The notes under the pieces: generated by a model
What the model saw: the letters and a program-made list of their open reading frames with translations, nothing else
Told to the model about the DNA's origin: nothing
The model's database searches: none
Shown here: positions 24,488-37,202 of the stretch, one piece after another
How positions within the stretch are numbered: position 1 is the first letter of the stretch
How the letters are laid out: every line of letters starts with the position of its first letter
NCBI GenBank assembly: GCA_015680685.1
Contig: MNCI01022277.1
Coordinates: 625,916-688,718, forward strand
From: Gnetum montanum
Lineage: Eukaryota; Streptophyta; Gnetopsida; Gnetales; Gnetaceae
Length of the DNA: 62,803 nt
Reading direction: 5' to 3'
Translations under genes and position numbers: made by a program

Positions 24488-25770
24488 CAAATTAATAAGC
24501 CATAAGCAAAGGCTGCAACCTTAATTTCTTCTTCTACTTTTTTGCAACCTTAATTTCTTCTTCTACTTTTTTGTAACAGCAGCTTTTCTTCTCTCCTTTA
24601 TAGCAGCAATTTCTTCTTTTAGTCCTTTGTAGTAGCACTTTTCTTAGTATTGTATTTTAGTAACAAATTTTTCAAGAACAATGAATAGTATGAGTAGTTT
24701 TCTTTTTGTAGCAGCTTCTTTACATTTCAGTCTACTATTTATCCGTTCAAATGCAAAAGTCTTTTTGTTTTGTTCAGTAGCATTACAAAGTGATACCATT
24801 GATGATGCTCTTAATATTATTAAAGTATTTTTGTTATCGGTCGAGACGATCGATGCTGCTGGGAACAACCTACTAAGTAAATTTAAAAGAGAGAATTTGT
24901 ATGGAATTCGATTTCTAACCTTGGCAGTAACCATACCACATGAATGGGCTCAGCACCTTCACAAAATTGAAGTGCTCCGTCTTGAAAAATGACGTGGAAT
25001 TTCCAAGGCATACTCTTGGCTTTTCCGAACTTTAGATGTTATCATTGGAGGGAGAGTATGAAGAATATTCCAGAGACATATGTAAGCTTTCCCAATTAAG
25101 GCATCTTTATGTATGAAGCAACAAGAAATGTAAAATGCTACCGGGTGATTTCGGAACAGCTGGAGCATTTCCAAACCTAATGAGCCTTTCTTTTTATTCA
25201 TTTAACGAGTTGTGTATGCAACCTGGTACCTGCCATAGAGGACGATGCTATGCCGTGCCTGGCTGGAATACATGTATATCGCAGTAAAAAGTTAAGAGAA
25301 GCAGGTCCTGGTTGAGAAGACAAATTAATAAGCCATATACAAAGGCTGCAATAGTAATTTCTTCTTCTACTCTTTTGTAACAACAGCTTTTCTTCTCCTC
25401 CTTTGTAGGAACAATTTCTTCTTCTACTCTGTAGCAGCAGCTTTCTTATTATTACATTTCAGTAATAACTTTTTCATTTAGAAAGCAAGAACAATGAATA
25501 ATAGGAGCAGTTTCTTTTTTACAGTAGCTTCTTTATATTTTAGTCTACCGTTTCTCTTTTCAAACGCAAAAATCCATTTATTCAAATGCTTGTGAATGAA
25601 CAGTGAATTTTAGCTGAACATAATAGCATTACAAAGTGATACTATCGATGATGCTCTTAATATTATTAAAGTATTTTTATTGTTAGTGGATACAATCAAT
25701 GTTGTTGGTAACAGCCTAGGAAGTAAATTTCAAAAACAGAATTTGTATGAAATTCAATGCAGGTAACTAT
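24488..25770. repeat. Segmental tandem duplication, offset 833 bp
   Basis: CAAATTAATAAGCCATA occurs at 24488 and 25321. Similarity continues through repeated TTCTTCTTCTAC runs, an AACAATGAATA segment and GATGATGCTCTTAATATTA. Copy 2 is shorter and more diverged. Each copy has an ATG followed by a short signal-peptide-like frame (copy 1 at 24681), but copy 2 is closed by a stop, so coding function is doubtful. Confidence 0.75.
24900..25320 (+). pseudogene. Leucine-rich-repeat remnant of an NB-LRR-like gene
   Basis: Fragments in shifted frames read HLHKIEVLRLEK, then LSQLRHLYV, then LPGDFGTAGAFPNLMSLSF, then IEDDAMPCLAGIHVYRSKKL. The last two resemble the terminal LRRs of plant NB-LRR proteins, where 'a-MP-L..L-I..C.KL' is usual. 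No NB-ARC domain lies in the flanks. It is interrupted by stops and is a relic. Confidence 0.5.
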
Positions 25771-26429
25771 GGTAAATATATGGTGTTGATAGATTCAATG
25801 TTGTTGATAGTATTAGTGCTACTCTTGATATTATCTATGTTATTGGCAAGGAGTAAAAATTTAAAGGTATTAAATACAGGTACATAAATTTGTGTGTAAA
25901 AAATATTTAATGTTCTAGTGCTATTAAATGTAGGTTAGCATCTTATGAAAGATACACCAAATTTGGAATTTGGAAAAAAACTTTGAAAGATTGAAGTCTG
26001 TGAAACTTGTATAGCTATACCTATACAAACACCCATATATACCTATAATATTACACCTATAACTGACAAGAAGATTTAAGATTACTTGTAAAAATGAAAA
26101 CTTTGAAATATTTCAACTTGTTAGAATGCACAGGTAATTAAATATTCTCACTATTCTTTATGGTTTAAAAGGCCAAATATAAGCATACGAGTGTCAATTT
26201 CCAACCCTGATTGGGACTAAGAGGAGCATTGCCATGATTTCTTGGAGCAAGTTCACTCTAATTATAATTCCCCTTCAAATACCAAATCCAAATATTATGA
26301 AAACATAGTAACTTTTGCTAGAAAACAAGAGATTAAGCTATCTTCAATTATTGAATTAGAAGATTACAACAGGGTTCCTAAAATCCATAAAATATCAAAA
26401 CCTCTCAAAAACACTCAAATGATATTGTA
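25771..26429. other. A/T-rich region, nothing recognised
   Basis: No supported gene or element; one 62-residue frame at 26242 has no homology that I can recognise. Confidence 0.4.
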
Positions 26430-27860
26430 GAGCATGAGGCTCTACAATCACACAATGGTTGTTCTCAATGCAAGGCACAATTGATGGAAAGTCTCTCTCA
26501 CAACTCAAGACTAAGATTCAATATAGAGAAGTAAACAAGAGACAATAACACATAGGGCAATCCACACACGTTGACCCTGGAGCTGCAACCACACCTGCAC
26601 TTACTCAATGTGCTCTTCCACACTCTTGTTAAGCCCTCCTTAACTTAAGAGCTCTCACCAAGACTTCTCTCTCTTAATGTCTCTTTGTCCATCCATGAAT
26701 ATGAAAACCAACATATTTATTAAAAAGATAAGATAAAAACCTAGGGACACCTTCCACAAGCTCAACCTGGAGTTTTCATGATGTTTCTATCCTTTTCCTT
26801 TGTCTCTTGGTTGTTTTCCAACTTGGAATAGCTTAATTTGGAAGTTTTATAATTGTATGGGATGTCTTTGGCCTCATCATGTCATCTCCCATAAAAACAC
26901 CACTATCAGATGAGACATCTACTATTTTTGGGAGACATCTCCTTTCTAGGTAAGACATCTCCTGCAAGGCAAGATGTCTTGCTTAAGACATCTCCACTGT
27001 TGGTAAGATGTCTCATCTGAGATGTCTCCTTTCCAAGCAAGATGTCTCCTCCAATTCCAAGACGTCTCTTGCTAATGAAATACATCTTCTGTGAAGACTT
27101 CACTCTTAGCCAAGATATTTCATTGACCTCTAAGATGTCTTCACAAAGCTCAAAACCTAAAAAACTCACACATAGCCAAGAATAAGGGGATCAAAAGAGT
27201 TGTTCCTACATCATTTTGGCTCCCTTTGCTCTTCTTTTTGTGTGTCATGGTAGTACACAACTCACAAATAATGAATTATGATCATGAACTACATACTCAA
27301 AATCACCACTAGCATTGATTCATATACCATGGCTTCAATACCAAGTGTAACAACACTACTCTAGAAAAGCATCATTTAACACCATCCTTAAGTTCAAAAT
27401 CAACCAAAAGTCCTAGAGTGGTCCTAAGATGGATTACGCCTTATCAGTCACAACACCTACATGCATAGCATAAGTGCACACCACCTATTAATCCATGGGT
27501 TAGAAGCATATTGAGTACAACATATGAAATCATATATGTAACATGACCAACATGACATACACACACACGACAACAACATGCAGAGGCAATAACAAGAAAC
27601 ATCCTTCTCCTAGAAGAGCTAAGATACATTCCTACTCTAATGTATTGAGTCCCAAGTCTTGCTCTTGAAGAAAAGAGCGGTAGCCCAAGCATCAAAATTG
27701 AAGCTCCTTCACAAGCCTACATATCCTTGTGATGAAGTAGACAAAGGAATTAGGACCATTGTGGTTCTTTAGTGATGGTTGTGATAGCATGGAATCAATG
27801 AGGATTTCCATAGTTCTTTGGCCCTCATTCTAGAGGGAAATAACCTTTGATCCGTTAACA
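26430..27860 (-). mobile_element. Probable Copia-type LTR element fragment
   Basis: On the minus strand a sequence ending TGTTGTTACA (plus about 27351) is followed by TTGGTATTGAAGCCATGG. That resembles the initiator-tRNA-Met primer site TGGTATCAGAGC with the usual 1-2 nt spacer, so the DNA right of 27351 would be the R/U5 part of a 5' LTR. Left of it lies an array of AGACATCT/AGATGTCT half-sites (26890-27150) and then a leader-like region with a possible TATA box near 26720. No gag or pol homology was found. The borders are approximate. Confidence 0.4.
26890..27150. repeat. Cluster of AGACATCT / AGATGTCT motifs
   Basis: The 8-mer or a one-mismatch form recurs about a dozen times in both orientations at irregular 15-30 bp spacing. 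Its dense, bidirectional arrangement resembles the palindromic arrays found upstream of the TATA boxes of the Athila-like elements. Confidence 0.7.
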
Positions 27861-28019
27861 ATGCATATTTTCCTACATTACATAGCACAAAAAAGAAAAA
27901 AAATGAACTCTGAATTAAAGTAAGAAACTATATATGATATGACTGTCACTCATGAAATACTTGTTGAAGTAATTTCCCAACATGTTTAAGCTTTGCATGA
28001 CTTAGTGAATGAACAAGAA

Positions 28020-28057
<38 letters not shown>

Positions 28058-28073
28058 AAAAAAAAAAAAAAAC
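28020..28073. repeat. Poly(A) tract
   Basis: About 50 A residues interrupted by one C. It could be the 3' tail of a retroposon on the plus strand, but the sequence to its left shows no recognisable LINE or SINE body. Confidence 0.8.
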
Positions 28074-28214
28074 TTCAATCTTCTATTTGTTGGATTCTTG
28101 GAGATCCAAAAGAAAATTTAGTTTAAGTTATTCATGATATAATAATAGATACAATGTACCTCACAATCTTACCTAATACAATCTTGAATGCTTTTTGTAC
28201 AAGATTCAAAGACA

Positions 28215-28320
28215 AGAAACCATGAGTTCAATTTTGGTGGGTAATGTTGAGTTCTAAAGTTCTATTTGGGCTATATATCTTGGGGTGTATTAATATTACA
28301 ATTATTTTAGGGTTTCAACA
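28215..28320 (+). mobile_element. tRNA-derived SINE-like copy 3 (3' part)
   Basis: CATGAGTTCAATTTTGGTGG (degenerate B box) is followed by GGGTAATGTTGAGTT and CTATATATCTTGGGGTGTA. It parallels 2470-2540 closely. The A-box region is not recognisable. Confidence 0.5.
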
Positions 28321-29459
28321 TGACACCCCCTCCTCTTCAAATAAACCACATCATATTAATGTGAAATTTTGTGATCTTACTAGAGAAAAAGTTTGGCACA
28401 ATCATAGCAACTTGAAAAGAGAAAAAATTTAGGTAAATAAAGATCTCACAAAAAAAGCTTGCAAAGAAAATATAATAATAGAAAAAAGTAAAAGTAACAT
28501 AAATAAAGGATACAATAGTTTTCTAAATGCATGGTACGTTGCATCAATCAAAGACAAAGGACTTTCTAAAATGCCTAAATGCTTTATACTATGGATATTT
28601 GAATATTGATGGTAGCATTGCCACTAAAATAATTTCTTAACATAATTCTAGCTTGTAAAAAATGTTTGATATTTTTTGGGGTGATTGAAACTTAGAAAGA
28701 AGATGATTCTAAAAATGTTAAGTTGCTTGGTTTTATAGAATAAAAATAGCAAGTGTTAAATCTCACAAACAAGGAAGAACATTAGAAGGATTATTTTGTA
28801 TATCCAAAAAAGGCTTCAAATGGTAATTAAGGTGAAAATATTAATGAATATAAACATTATACCTAGTTTAAGATTATCCAAAATGCACTATATTCCTTAT
28901 TTTTTATTACTCTCACCCCACGAGATGCAATATACTATGCAAAGCCATGTTTATCAAAAAATTATCTTTTTCAATATTTAGTAGGAGATATAGTAGAATT
29001 TAAATTAAAAAGAAAAGTCTATATGTATTGTGACTTTCATGTAAAGATTGGTGTTAACTAGACTAATATTCTAAAGTCACATAATAATCAAAGATAGCTA
29101 GATATGCAAGTTTATGTTTGAATTAAAAATAAATAAAAAATAACATAATAGGACATAGAAAAGTATATATTAGAATGGGATAAGACATTGATATTATCAT
29201 TTTAAATAGGATTCAAAAATTTCCATCAAACTCAACATTTGCTTTTGAAAAAGAAGGAAGATATTCATGTATTTATTTACTATTAACCACCCCTCAAAAT
29301 GTATCAAATATATTGACTTTCAGGTTGACAATAAATTTATAGAGTCTTCACACCATTTTCTACAATTTTACATTCAAGAAAGATATTCTAATAATATGAA
29401 ATGTCAAAAAAAAGAGAGATGTATTCTAGTTATAGATACATTACATTATTGACAAGAGG
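28321..29459. other. A/T-rich region, nothing recognised
   Basis: No coding homology; short frames only. Confidence 0.4.
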
Positions 29460-29716
29460 TAGTTAATAATTAAGAAAAAAAAAAAACTAAATCTCAGACA
29501 TTTTACTAGAGGTTGCTAAAAATGACACTATGCAACATAAGTTTATGGGTAGGAATAAGTGGTTTTGATAAAGAATGTCCACAAGAAAGGTTAGCTATCA
29601 AAAATTTTGGCAATAAGGAATCCTTAAATAATAACTACATCAAATTTCTTCAATAAAAAATAAAACATCTAAAAGAGAATTAAAATAATACAGTGCAAAT
29701 GATAAAGTAAAATACA
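29460..29716 (+). pseudogene. LINE-like remnant, left part, interrupted by element B
   Basis: A broken frame contains a lysine-rich stretch near 29640-29700 that would suit the region before a LINE reverse transcriptase. The assignment rests mainly on the sequence continuing at 49480-49778 on the other side of element B. Confidence 0.35.
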
Positions 29717-29721
29717 TGAAT
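29717..29721 (+). repeat. Target-site duplication TGAAT of element B, left copy
   Basis: The pentamer directly precedes the 5' LTR and is repeated at 49475-49479 directly after the 3' LTR. Confidence 0.85.
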
Positions 29722-30570
29722 TTATGAGATTGATGCATCGTATCATGCATCAATGAGGGCTTGTCGACATAGTATCTACTTTTTTGCTTTAAATACATGC
29801 CTACCAATCACATTTATGGCATCGAGATATCAATAGTAGTGAAGCGCTTGCGGTTTGTTCATTTGAGAGTTAGAATATTTTCCTTGAGTGCTTGCAATAG
29901 GAGTCATTGAGTGTACGAACCTTTATTTGAGCATTGTTGTACCTAAGCACAATAGTGTGTGCAGTAATAAAGATGAGCTTTCTGATAAACCTTGCAGCAC
30001 TTTGAAGAGATTAAATATTTTTTAATGCATTTAATGTTTTCAATTATTTATTAAATAATTTCTAGTAATTAATTTAATGAAGTAATTAAGTAAGATAAAC
30101 AAGATAGATTAAACACATAAGTATGACCACTTCAAGCATAACATGTGTTCGCTTGGTAATCCTAGTAGTGTTATTGCTTGGTGCACCTAGTAGGATAGCA
30201 CTTGGTAACCCAGTAGTGGATATGTGGGTTTAGGATGTGTGAAGAAAGTAGGACCAGATGCTTATGTTAGGACTAGTTAGACACTAGTTGATTAGTTAAT
30301 TTAAATTAGTTAATCCAATTACTTTTATCCTCCTTTGAACACCAAATCATAAAATATAAAATGATAAAAATCAGATGCCTTAATTACACTTAACCATACT
30401 AGTGTACATCACAAGTGTAATTGAGAAGACAATGATTAACCTTAAGGCAAAGACTCACTTCCTAGAAGACTAGTGCACTAGAAACTACAAAGACTACAGA
30501 ATTTAACCAGATTGCATGTGAATACTTGTGATTCATATGGTTGGACATAAGGGTATCTCGTTGGTCATCA
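29722..30570 (+). mobile_element. 5' LTR of element B
   Basis: It aligns with 48550-49474. The first dinucleotide is TT instead of TG and the end is TCATCA. It has lost most of the palindrome array that the 3' LTR keeps. The U5 part holds three degenerate copies of a CTTGGTA...CC(T/C)AGTAG repeat at about 30150-30225. Confidence 0.85.
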
Positions 30571-30571
30571 T

Positions 30572-30590
30572 TGGCATCATTGCTGGGGAC
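30572..30590 (+). promoter_or_regulatory. Primer binding site of element B (tRNA-Asp type)
   Basis: TGGCATCATTGCTGGGGAC follows the LTR after a single T. It is a decayed form of TGGCGCCGTTGCCGGGGAT, the complement of the plant tRNA-Asp 3' end, as used by Athila elements. Confidence 0.75.
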
Positions 30591-30722
30591 TTTGTTTGTT
30601 GTAATGTGCACTATTTAGGATTAGTGAATATTATTTACATTTTTGGACAAACTCAAGGTTGACATCACTCATAGTGACATATAAACTACTAAGCACACTG
30701 ATAATTTTATTTGTTTTGCAAA

Positions 30723-30805
30723 ATGTCTTTTTCTTCCCACATACGTGAAGATGTCAAACTACCATCCCATAGGAGTGCAAAGTGGTATATTCTCATCTAG
30801 ATGAG
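30723..30805 (+). pseudogene. Start of element B gag, cut by element A
   Basis: ATG at 30723 begins MSFSSHIREDVK and runs to a stop just before the LTR of element A. The position relative to the primer site is like that of the intact gag at 58692 (about 150 and 130 nt after the primer site). Confidence 0.6.
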
Positions 30806-31679
30806 TGATGAGTGACGAGGTACCCCTACACTCAACCATACGAATACAAGCGTAGCACGCGCGATCCGGTCAAACTTTGTAGACTAAGTGCCTACACACC
30901 CATGGAACACTTAGAGTTAATCATTCATTGTCTTCCCAGACTTGTAGTTGTCACGGTGTATGGTTAAGTAAGCTGAGGTATATGATTTTTATAGTTTTTA
31001 TGTTTTTGTCTCCTATGCTAACAAGGTGAAGGGTGGAGAGACTAATTACTAATTCTAACTAATGAACTAAGTCTAAATTAACTTAGCGTCAGCATCCGTT
31101 CCGACTTACCGTACACACCCTGAACCGATGCAACCGTGGCTACCAAACGCTAGTTGTTGCTGGAATCACCAGGCGTAACGCACGTGCTCGAAGTGGTCGT
31201 ACTGAGGGACTTAACTAGGAGATAAGGGTGAGAGAGAAAGCAGTAAATAACTAATAAAGCATGTAAATAACAGATAATAAATAATAATAAATAAAATCCT
31301 AATTAGCCTATTCCATGCACTGCAAGGTTTATCCAAGAAGCTTGTCTTTATTTCCGTACACAAACTTGTGTTCAAGTACAATGTTTGCTTGAATAAAGAT
31401 CCGGTCACTTTAGGACTCCTACTGCGGGGACATGGAAAAGATTCTATCTCTAGAGTGATCAATTTACTAGAGTTTCCCTATTGTCTAGGCTAGGATGAGG
31501 AAACAAGGGAGAGAGCCGCCTCTTATTTATAGATATGATGGCACGCTGCGATAGTGCGTATGCAATATTGCAGGGGAGGATGCGATATCGCGTACGCGAT
31601 ATTGCGAGGGATGCGATATCATGATGGCCACGATATCACGTATGTGATATCATGGCCCATGCGATATTGCATCCCATCA
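30806..31679 (-). mobile_element. 3' LTR of element A
   Basis: An 874-bp LTR starting TGATGGGA (minus strand, 31679) and ending CACTCATCA at 30806. It has four degenerate GATATCGCGTACGCGATATC units at about 31545-31672 and a TATA box at 31524-31531. It matches the LTR of element D along its length, but CG dinucleotides in the palindromes are partly changed to TG/CA. Confidence 0.9.
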
Positions 31680-33712
31680 TAACCCCATAACTAAATGAAA
31701 ACTCATCCTCGAGTTCCTTACAATAATATTGGGAAGGTATGGGATTATTGACTCAATGGAACTAATGGGATGACATGTGAACGGATCATCATTATAAGAC
31801 ATAACAAAACTGGTGTTCATGATAACAAGGGTGAAAACCTTATTATATTAACATCAGGCCTTAGTTGGTAGTTGAGAGAGAAGAGAGAAAGAAGTGTTGC
31901 TGCTGCCAATGCCAGGATTGCACCTTTCGTTTTCCATTCGTAAGTGCACCATCGATCTTGCTCCTTGCATAGCTACTTCCAGCACTGCTCCATTCCAAGC
32001 ATTCCTTCTAGATCCCTTCTGTTGTTGCATGATCACCATCTGCACACACAACACAGTCTTATATTAACAAGGGTAATTGAATCATCATGTAATTGATACC
32101 TTGCTTCGATGAAAGTCCATTAGCTGAGTTGTGGTATGGCTAATATGGATCTGGAGATATATTAATGATGACTACCGAAGGTGTAGGGGTTAGGAAAAAA
32201 TCAAAAAAAAAATCGGGTCAAGGAGAAAATTGAAAAAATCGAGCACCATACCCCCATGACTAATCACGAACCTCTGGTAGCGTTAGAATGGAGAAAAAAA
32301 AAGAGTAAGAAAGATAGAGAGAAAGAGACAACTATAGCATCGATGAAATGTATGTCAAGATGGAAATGAACAAAATAAAATTAATTGCAAAAAATATTTA
32401 AGGGAAAGAAATTAACTGGTGCACCAAGTAGGAATGTTAGTGGGTCCTTCCCAAAGTAGGCTCATGCCCTTAATGCCCTGACAAACCCACATTCAAAGAG
32501 TTCGTAGGCTCTAAGAATGGCATTTGGAACAAGAGTTAAAGTCTTAACCGCAAGAATTTACCAAAAGGAAAACAATGTATCTACCAAAATATACACTAAT
32601 GATACAACTGGCAATGAGGTTAATAATGGAGAGAAGGATGGAGAGAAGAGAATGGAATGGAATCCCAAGAACAAGGTGGTGTACAACCCCTTATGTAGTT
32701 CATGATTAATGTGACTTAGCAGATCTCATTCCAACTCTAGCCTCAAACCAACCACATCTAGTGACTTCGCATCAATGCATTCGGTCAATCCATCCCCTTA
32801 AAGTAACAAGAACACCTTCTCCAAGAGCCATCACCATTCCAACAAAACAAGGAGGAGAGAATGAGAAGCAAGAAGGGCCTTAGTTAGAGGGAACATTTTT
32901 ATTTTGAGTTCCATAACTAGTGCTTGTAGCCCAAGGGATTATTTTTTCTAAGGGGTGTGCTTTGAATTCTCACTTGTTTCTTGTTTTTTTTTGTGTTTTG
33001 TGTTTTGTGTTTTTATGTGTGAGAGCCACACCATGCAAAGACTTCTTATTTTTATTGCTCAACTTCCCGATAATTGGGTAACGTTGAAGTGGCAAGAAAA
33101 CTCAAGAAGAATACATCCAAGCACCCAAGAGAATGGCCAACACAAAAGCATCAAGTTCCCTTGAAGTCACACCCTTTTCAATCCTTGAGTCCTTTCTTAG
33201 TTTGAGAAATGCCTAGTCATTGATTTGTTAGAGTTCTTATTTAGAAGGGATTGTACATTTCCAAGTCAAGAGAGACCATAAAAACTGGTGGATGAATGGA
33301 TGAAGTGAACTCATTGCGTGCCATATCAAAAGAAACATACCTTAGTATCAACATCATGACTTAAAGGTAAAAACCAAACATTGGCAATCAACATGAAAAT
33401 AGTTCATACCATCATGAAGAAAACTTATTGAATGACAAACTTACAAGGTGGATCACACACGCACACACAAAAAAAAAAAATGAAAGAGTATAACAATGTT
33501 GAAAAAAAAAAACAAGAAAAGTTAAAGAAACTGTAAAACAAAAACAAGAAAAGTTAAAGAAATTTGTAAAACAAAAATAAGAAAAGTTAAAAAAATTTGT
33601 AAAACAAAAATGTGTAAAACAAAAATGTGGAAAACAAAAACTTGTAAAACAAAAATTTGTAAAACAAAAATGTGTAAAACAAAAACTAAAAAGAACTGAG
33701 GGCCTCCAATGA
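31680..33712 (-). other. Post-pol noncoding region of element A
   Basis: It includes a polypurine-like TTATGGGG next to the LTR, blocks shared with elements B and C (for example ATAACTAGTGCTTGTAGC near 32917), and a tandem array of about 12-15-bp GTAAAACAAAAATGT units at 33530-33690. I see no gene; the minus-strand Phe/Cys-rich frame here is the translated array. Confidence 0.7.
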
Positions 33713-36700
33713 TCAGCATAGGTGGTCGTCTCCCCCATGACTAAATGGAAAGGGAGAGATCCAAAATAATGAGCGCCTGTTCGAATTTCGTAGAAGTGCC
33801 CAACTTTTCCCAATTAATGTTCTTAGATTAAGGGGTGGAAGTTGGCAATGCTCATATTCCAAGGTATTTATGCCTTTGTTGTTAGCATGAGTTGTTCCCC
33901 CAGTTTGTTCCATGCATGTTGGTTTGCTCTTTCTAGTAACTATCAAACATGGGATGTCTACTACTGGTTGTGTGGTTACTACATACAGGCATCTTTGTCT
34001 CATAGTTTCAAGGGCATACCGATTACATGGAGGAGATGTTGTGCATTTTTCCATGTCATCACCCGATGAATCACTGTATGTGATGCATGGAACTTTCTTC
34101 TTCTCGATTTTTCCATAAATATTTACCTTAGATATCTCCAAAGAAAGATCACGGATCCCTAGGTACACATCTATTGTACTTAGCCATGGCCTTCCCATTA
34201 TGATAAGGAAGTCCCCTTCATTGTTGCTAACTTCAATCACTAGGAAATCGACTAGCTATGATCAACCACACACAGTGGTAACTATGTCCTCCACCAATCC
34301 CAAGGGAATGGTGATGGACTAGTCAGCCAGCTCAAGTTGAATGTTACTCTTCTTGAGTTGGGGCAAGTTCCAGACTTGATACATTTCTCATGAAATTAAG
34401 TTGACTCCGGAACCTGAGTCAAGAAGAGCCTTATGTGGTTTGTTCCCGACGATTTGTAGATAAATTAAGGGACTTGTAGGGTCAGATAGTTTCCTAGGAA
34501 GGTGGCCTACCTTGATCCAGTCGATTACGATATGTGTTAACATAACCGTATGTGTTAAGCTCTGTTGTTGGACTGAAGGGTGCTCTGAAGCCTTGTATGT
34601 TGGAGGAGCGATCATAGATTCAACTGCTTGTTGTTGTGAGAGCTTATCTGAGATTTTGATTTTGAAGAAAGGTCTTCTCTTTTTACGGTTGTCAGAACCA
34701 GCAGTGGGTTGAATGTTTATAGCTCTCATAGCATTTCATTATTGCGGTTGAGTGGGGAGTTCCCCTTGCATTGTTGGAGCAGGAAGTGTTATGGGAACTA
34801 CTGGTGGAAGAGGTGTAGATGGATTAGGAGGATGGTAGGTATGTGGGGTACCTCCTAGAGGAGAAGGAGTCCTCCTAAAGTACACTTGAACTTGGTAGTG
34901 ATATTGGGGAGTTGTGTGACCCATAGAGTCACTTGGAGAAATCGGCTGCTACACATAATATCCATATGGGTTTGGTTGCCGGTAAGGGTATTGATGTTTC
35001 GGTGGTGGCATCCCCCATGACTGTGGGTATTACCATTGCTGATGTTATCCGATGGGTTGTGGTGGAGTTCCACTTGGATAGTACGTTAATGGTTGGTGGA
35101 ACTGCCTTGGGTTACCTTGAGGATAAGGTAACCTTTGGGGTGTTTGCCATTGGTTAAGTCTTGGATTAAGTGCATACACCCCAGACTCTTGTAGATGTGA
35201 GATGATTAGGCAACATCCCTTAGGATGGTCATAGTAGCAGATCTCACATCCACTGTCATTGTCTGTGTCTGAATCCACAACCTCATTGGAGATAGTGATT
35301 TTCCCTTTACCCTTGTTATGTGCAGGGCCTGAATCTCTCTGCTTTGTCTTACCTTTGTTACTACTTCATTCCTCCTTAGACTCTTCTACAATTTTTAGGA
35401 CAGTTTCAAGTCTGGAGTCTAAGGAATCTCACAATTGATCTACCTTAGCCGATACTTCTATTGTTAATTTTTGAATCGGCAAGGTTTTTCTGTTCATCAA
35501 CTCTTCGAGTGGTGACTCATCCTCTTCATTGCAAAATTTCACTCCCTTCTTCCGAAGGGAAGGATCACAGTTGTATTCTTCCACACTCTCTCTTTTTCAT
35601 AGTTCACCTTCTTCTTTTGCTACTTGTTCCAACAAGCGATGAACTTCATGGGATGTAAGTTCTGATAGTCTCCCTTAAGCATAAGTCTCAAGGGTTTTCC
35701 TAGTTTCATACCTTAGCCCATCTATGATGTGGCAAAGTTGGTCCTGTTGTGTGTATCCATGGCCCGGGTGATGATGTAACAATGCGTAGTAGTGGCCCAT
35801 GGCAGCATCCAAGGGTTCATGATTACCTTGCTTCCATCCTTGGATTTGCTTATGTAAATTAGACACTCTGGAGTACGTTTGATACTTATCATTGAAGAGT
35901 TCTAACATTGTACTCCACCTCCTGATGGTCTCTGGCTCTAAGGACCAGTACCAACTCTATGCTTCCTTGGTGAGTGTCCTAGGAAACAACTTTAGTTTTT
36001 TCCACTCGTTTTCTATGTTCTGCAAGGCACAAGCATCGTGGAATGCCTGTAAATGATGCTACGGATTAGCGTTGTATCCCCCCTCAAAATGTGGAATATT
36101 GTTCATGTCTAAACACTTGATCTGGTTATCTTTTAAATGCCTTTTTGGGATTCTTACTGCCTTTGTTATGTGGAGCATACTTCGGGTGGCAAGTAGGGGC
36201 TCTTCATGATCATCTCTTTCATGATGCCTGTGATGTCTTTGTTGTTCCCTACTTTCCCTTCGTTCATGCCCTTGTCCTCGCTCTCGACTCTCTCATCAAG
36301 GTCTCTTGTTTTTCCTACCTCTATCCTCACCGTTATGCTCTTTATGACTGTGCCCAGAGGTGGAAGGAGAGGGTGAGTGATGAGATGAAGGAAAAGAGGA
36401 AGGGGAACCATTGCCATGGCGATGCTTCTTACCTTCTCTTTAGCTGCTATGGCTCTGATCCTGGTGATGATCTAAGTGCTCATCCTTGTTATATGTTGTT
36501 GTTCCCTCTATGAACAGTTGGTGTTCACAGGGATTAGAACCAGGGTTATGTATCGTTGAGCGTAGGTTCCGGTACCCTACCTCCTCATCATCGTTAGGAG
36601 GGGGAACAACTTTTGATAGAGAACCCGTTATGAGTGGTTCACCATCTCCGATTTCACTAAGGACGTGCAGGACCTCCTTGCCCTTCAACAGTGTATGTTG

Positions 36701-37060
36701 GCTCTTTTGCCTTGAGTCCCTCATACGTTCTAAAGCTGTGGGATGATAATCCCTCATGTTAAAGTCTTCCGCAATGTATTCAGCATATAATTCTATCATG
36801 CCAATATGTGCCAAAGCATGGAGGAGCATGTTAGGGATTGATCGATCTGGAGGTAACACGATGTTACCTTGAAAATCTCTCCAGCACATTTGTTCTTCTT
36901 AATGGAGGGTAAAAGTAAAGTTAGGAATATACTCATCAGGATGAGTATATTCCACCCTATATTGTTGAGGAACTAGCGGATTTAGGTTATGTGTTTTTGA
37001 TTACCGACTATTCTTTGTATGATCTCTAGGTGGTGAATTTCTCTTATGAGAAGAAGACAT
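33713..37060 (-). pseudogene. Element A gag-protease, with pol deleted
   Basis: The minus-strand start MSSSHKRNSPPRDH lies at 37060. Capsid fragments include LFNDKYQTYSRVSNLHKQIQ and HHPGHGYTQQDQLCHIIDGL (35908-35675). A zinc knuckle of the Athila CX2CX3HX4C form, CEICYYDHPKGCC, lies near 35250. The protease keeps its active site (ALLDSGSGVNLIS, about 34390) and the downstream IIMGRPWLSTIDV. The frame then passes straight into the pol-type end (FSHGGDDHLC, stop at 33713) with no reverse transcriptase or integrase. Several stops and frameshifts make it non-functional. Confidence 0.8.
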
Positions 37061-37183
37061 TGTTATTTATCAGTGTGCTATTTTACCGTTATATGATTTT
37101 TCTTTTAATTAACTCGAAGGTTCGTTTAGGCTCCCAACGATGTGAGTGATATCCTATGTTCTATTTAGCACACAAACACTTAG

Positions 37184-37201
37184 TCCCCAGAAACGGTGCC
37201 A
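37184..37201 (-). promoter_or_regulatory. Primer binding site of element A
   Basis: On the minus strand TGGCACCGTTTCTGGGGA follows the LTR end after one T. It is a diverged tRNA-Asp-type site. Confidence 0.7.
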
Positions 37202-37202
37202 A

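Noticed and set aside
33412-33813. Phe/Cys-rich minus-strand ORF of 133 residues
   Set aside because: It is the translation of a GTAAAACAAAAATGT-type tandem array in the noncoding part of element A.
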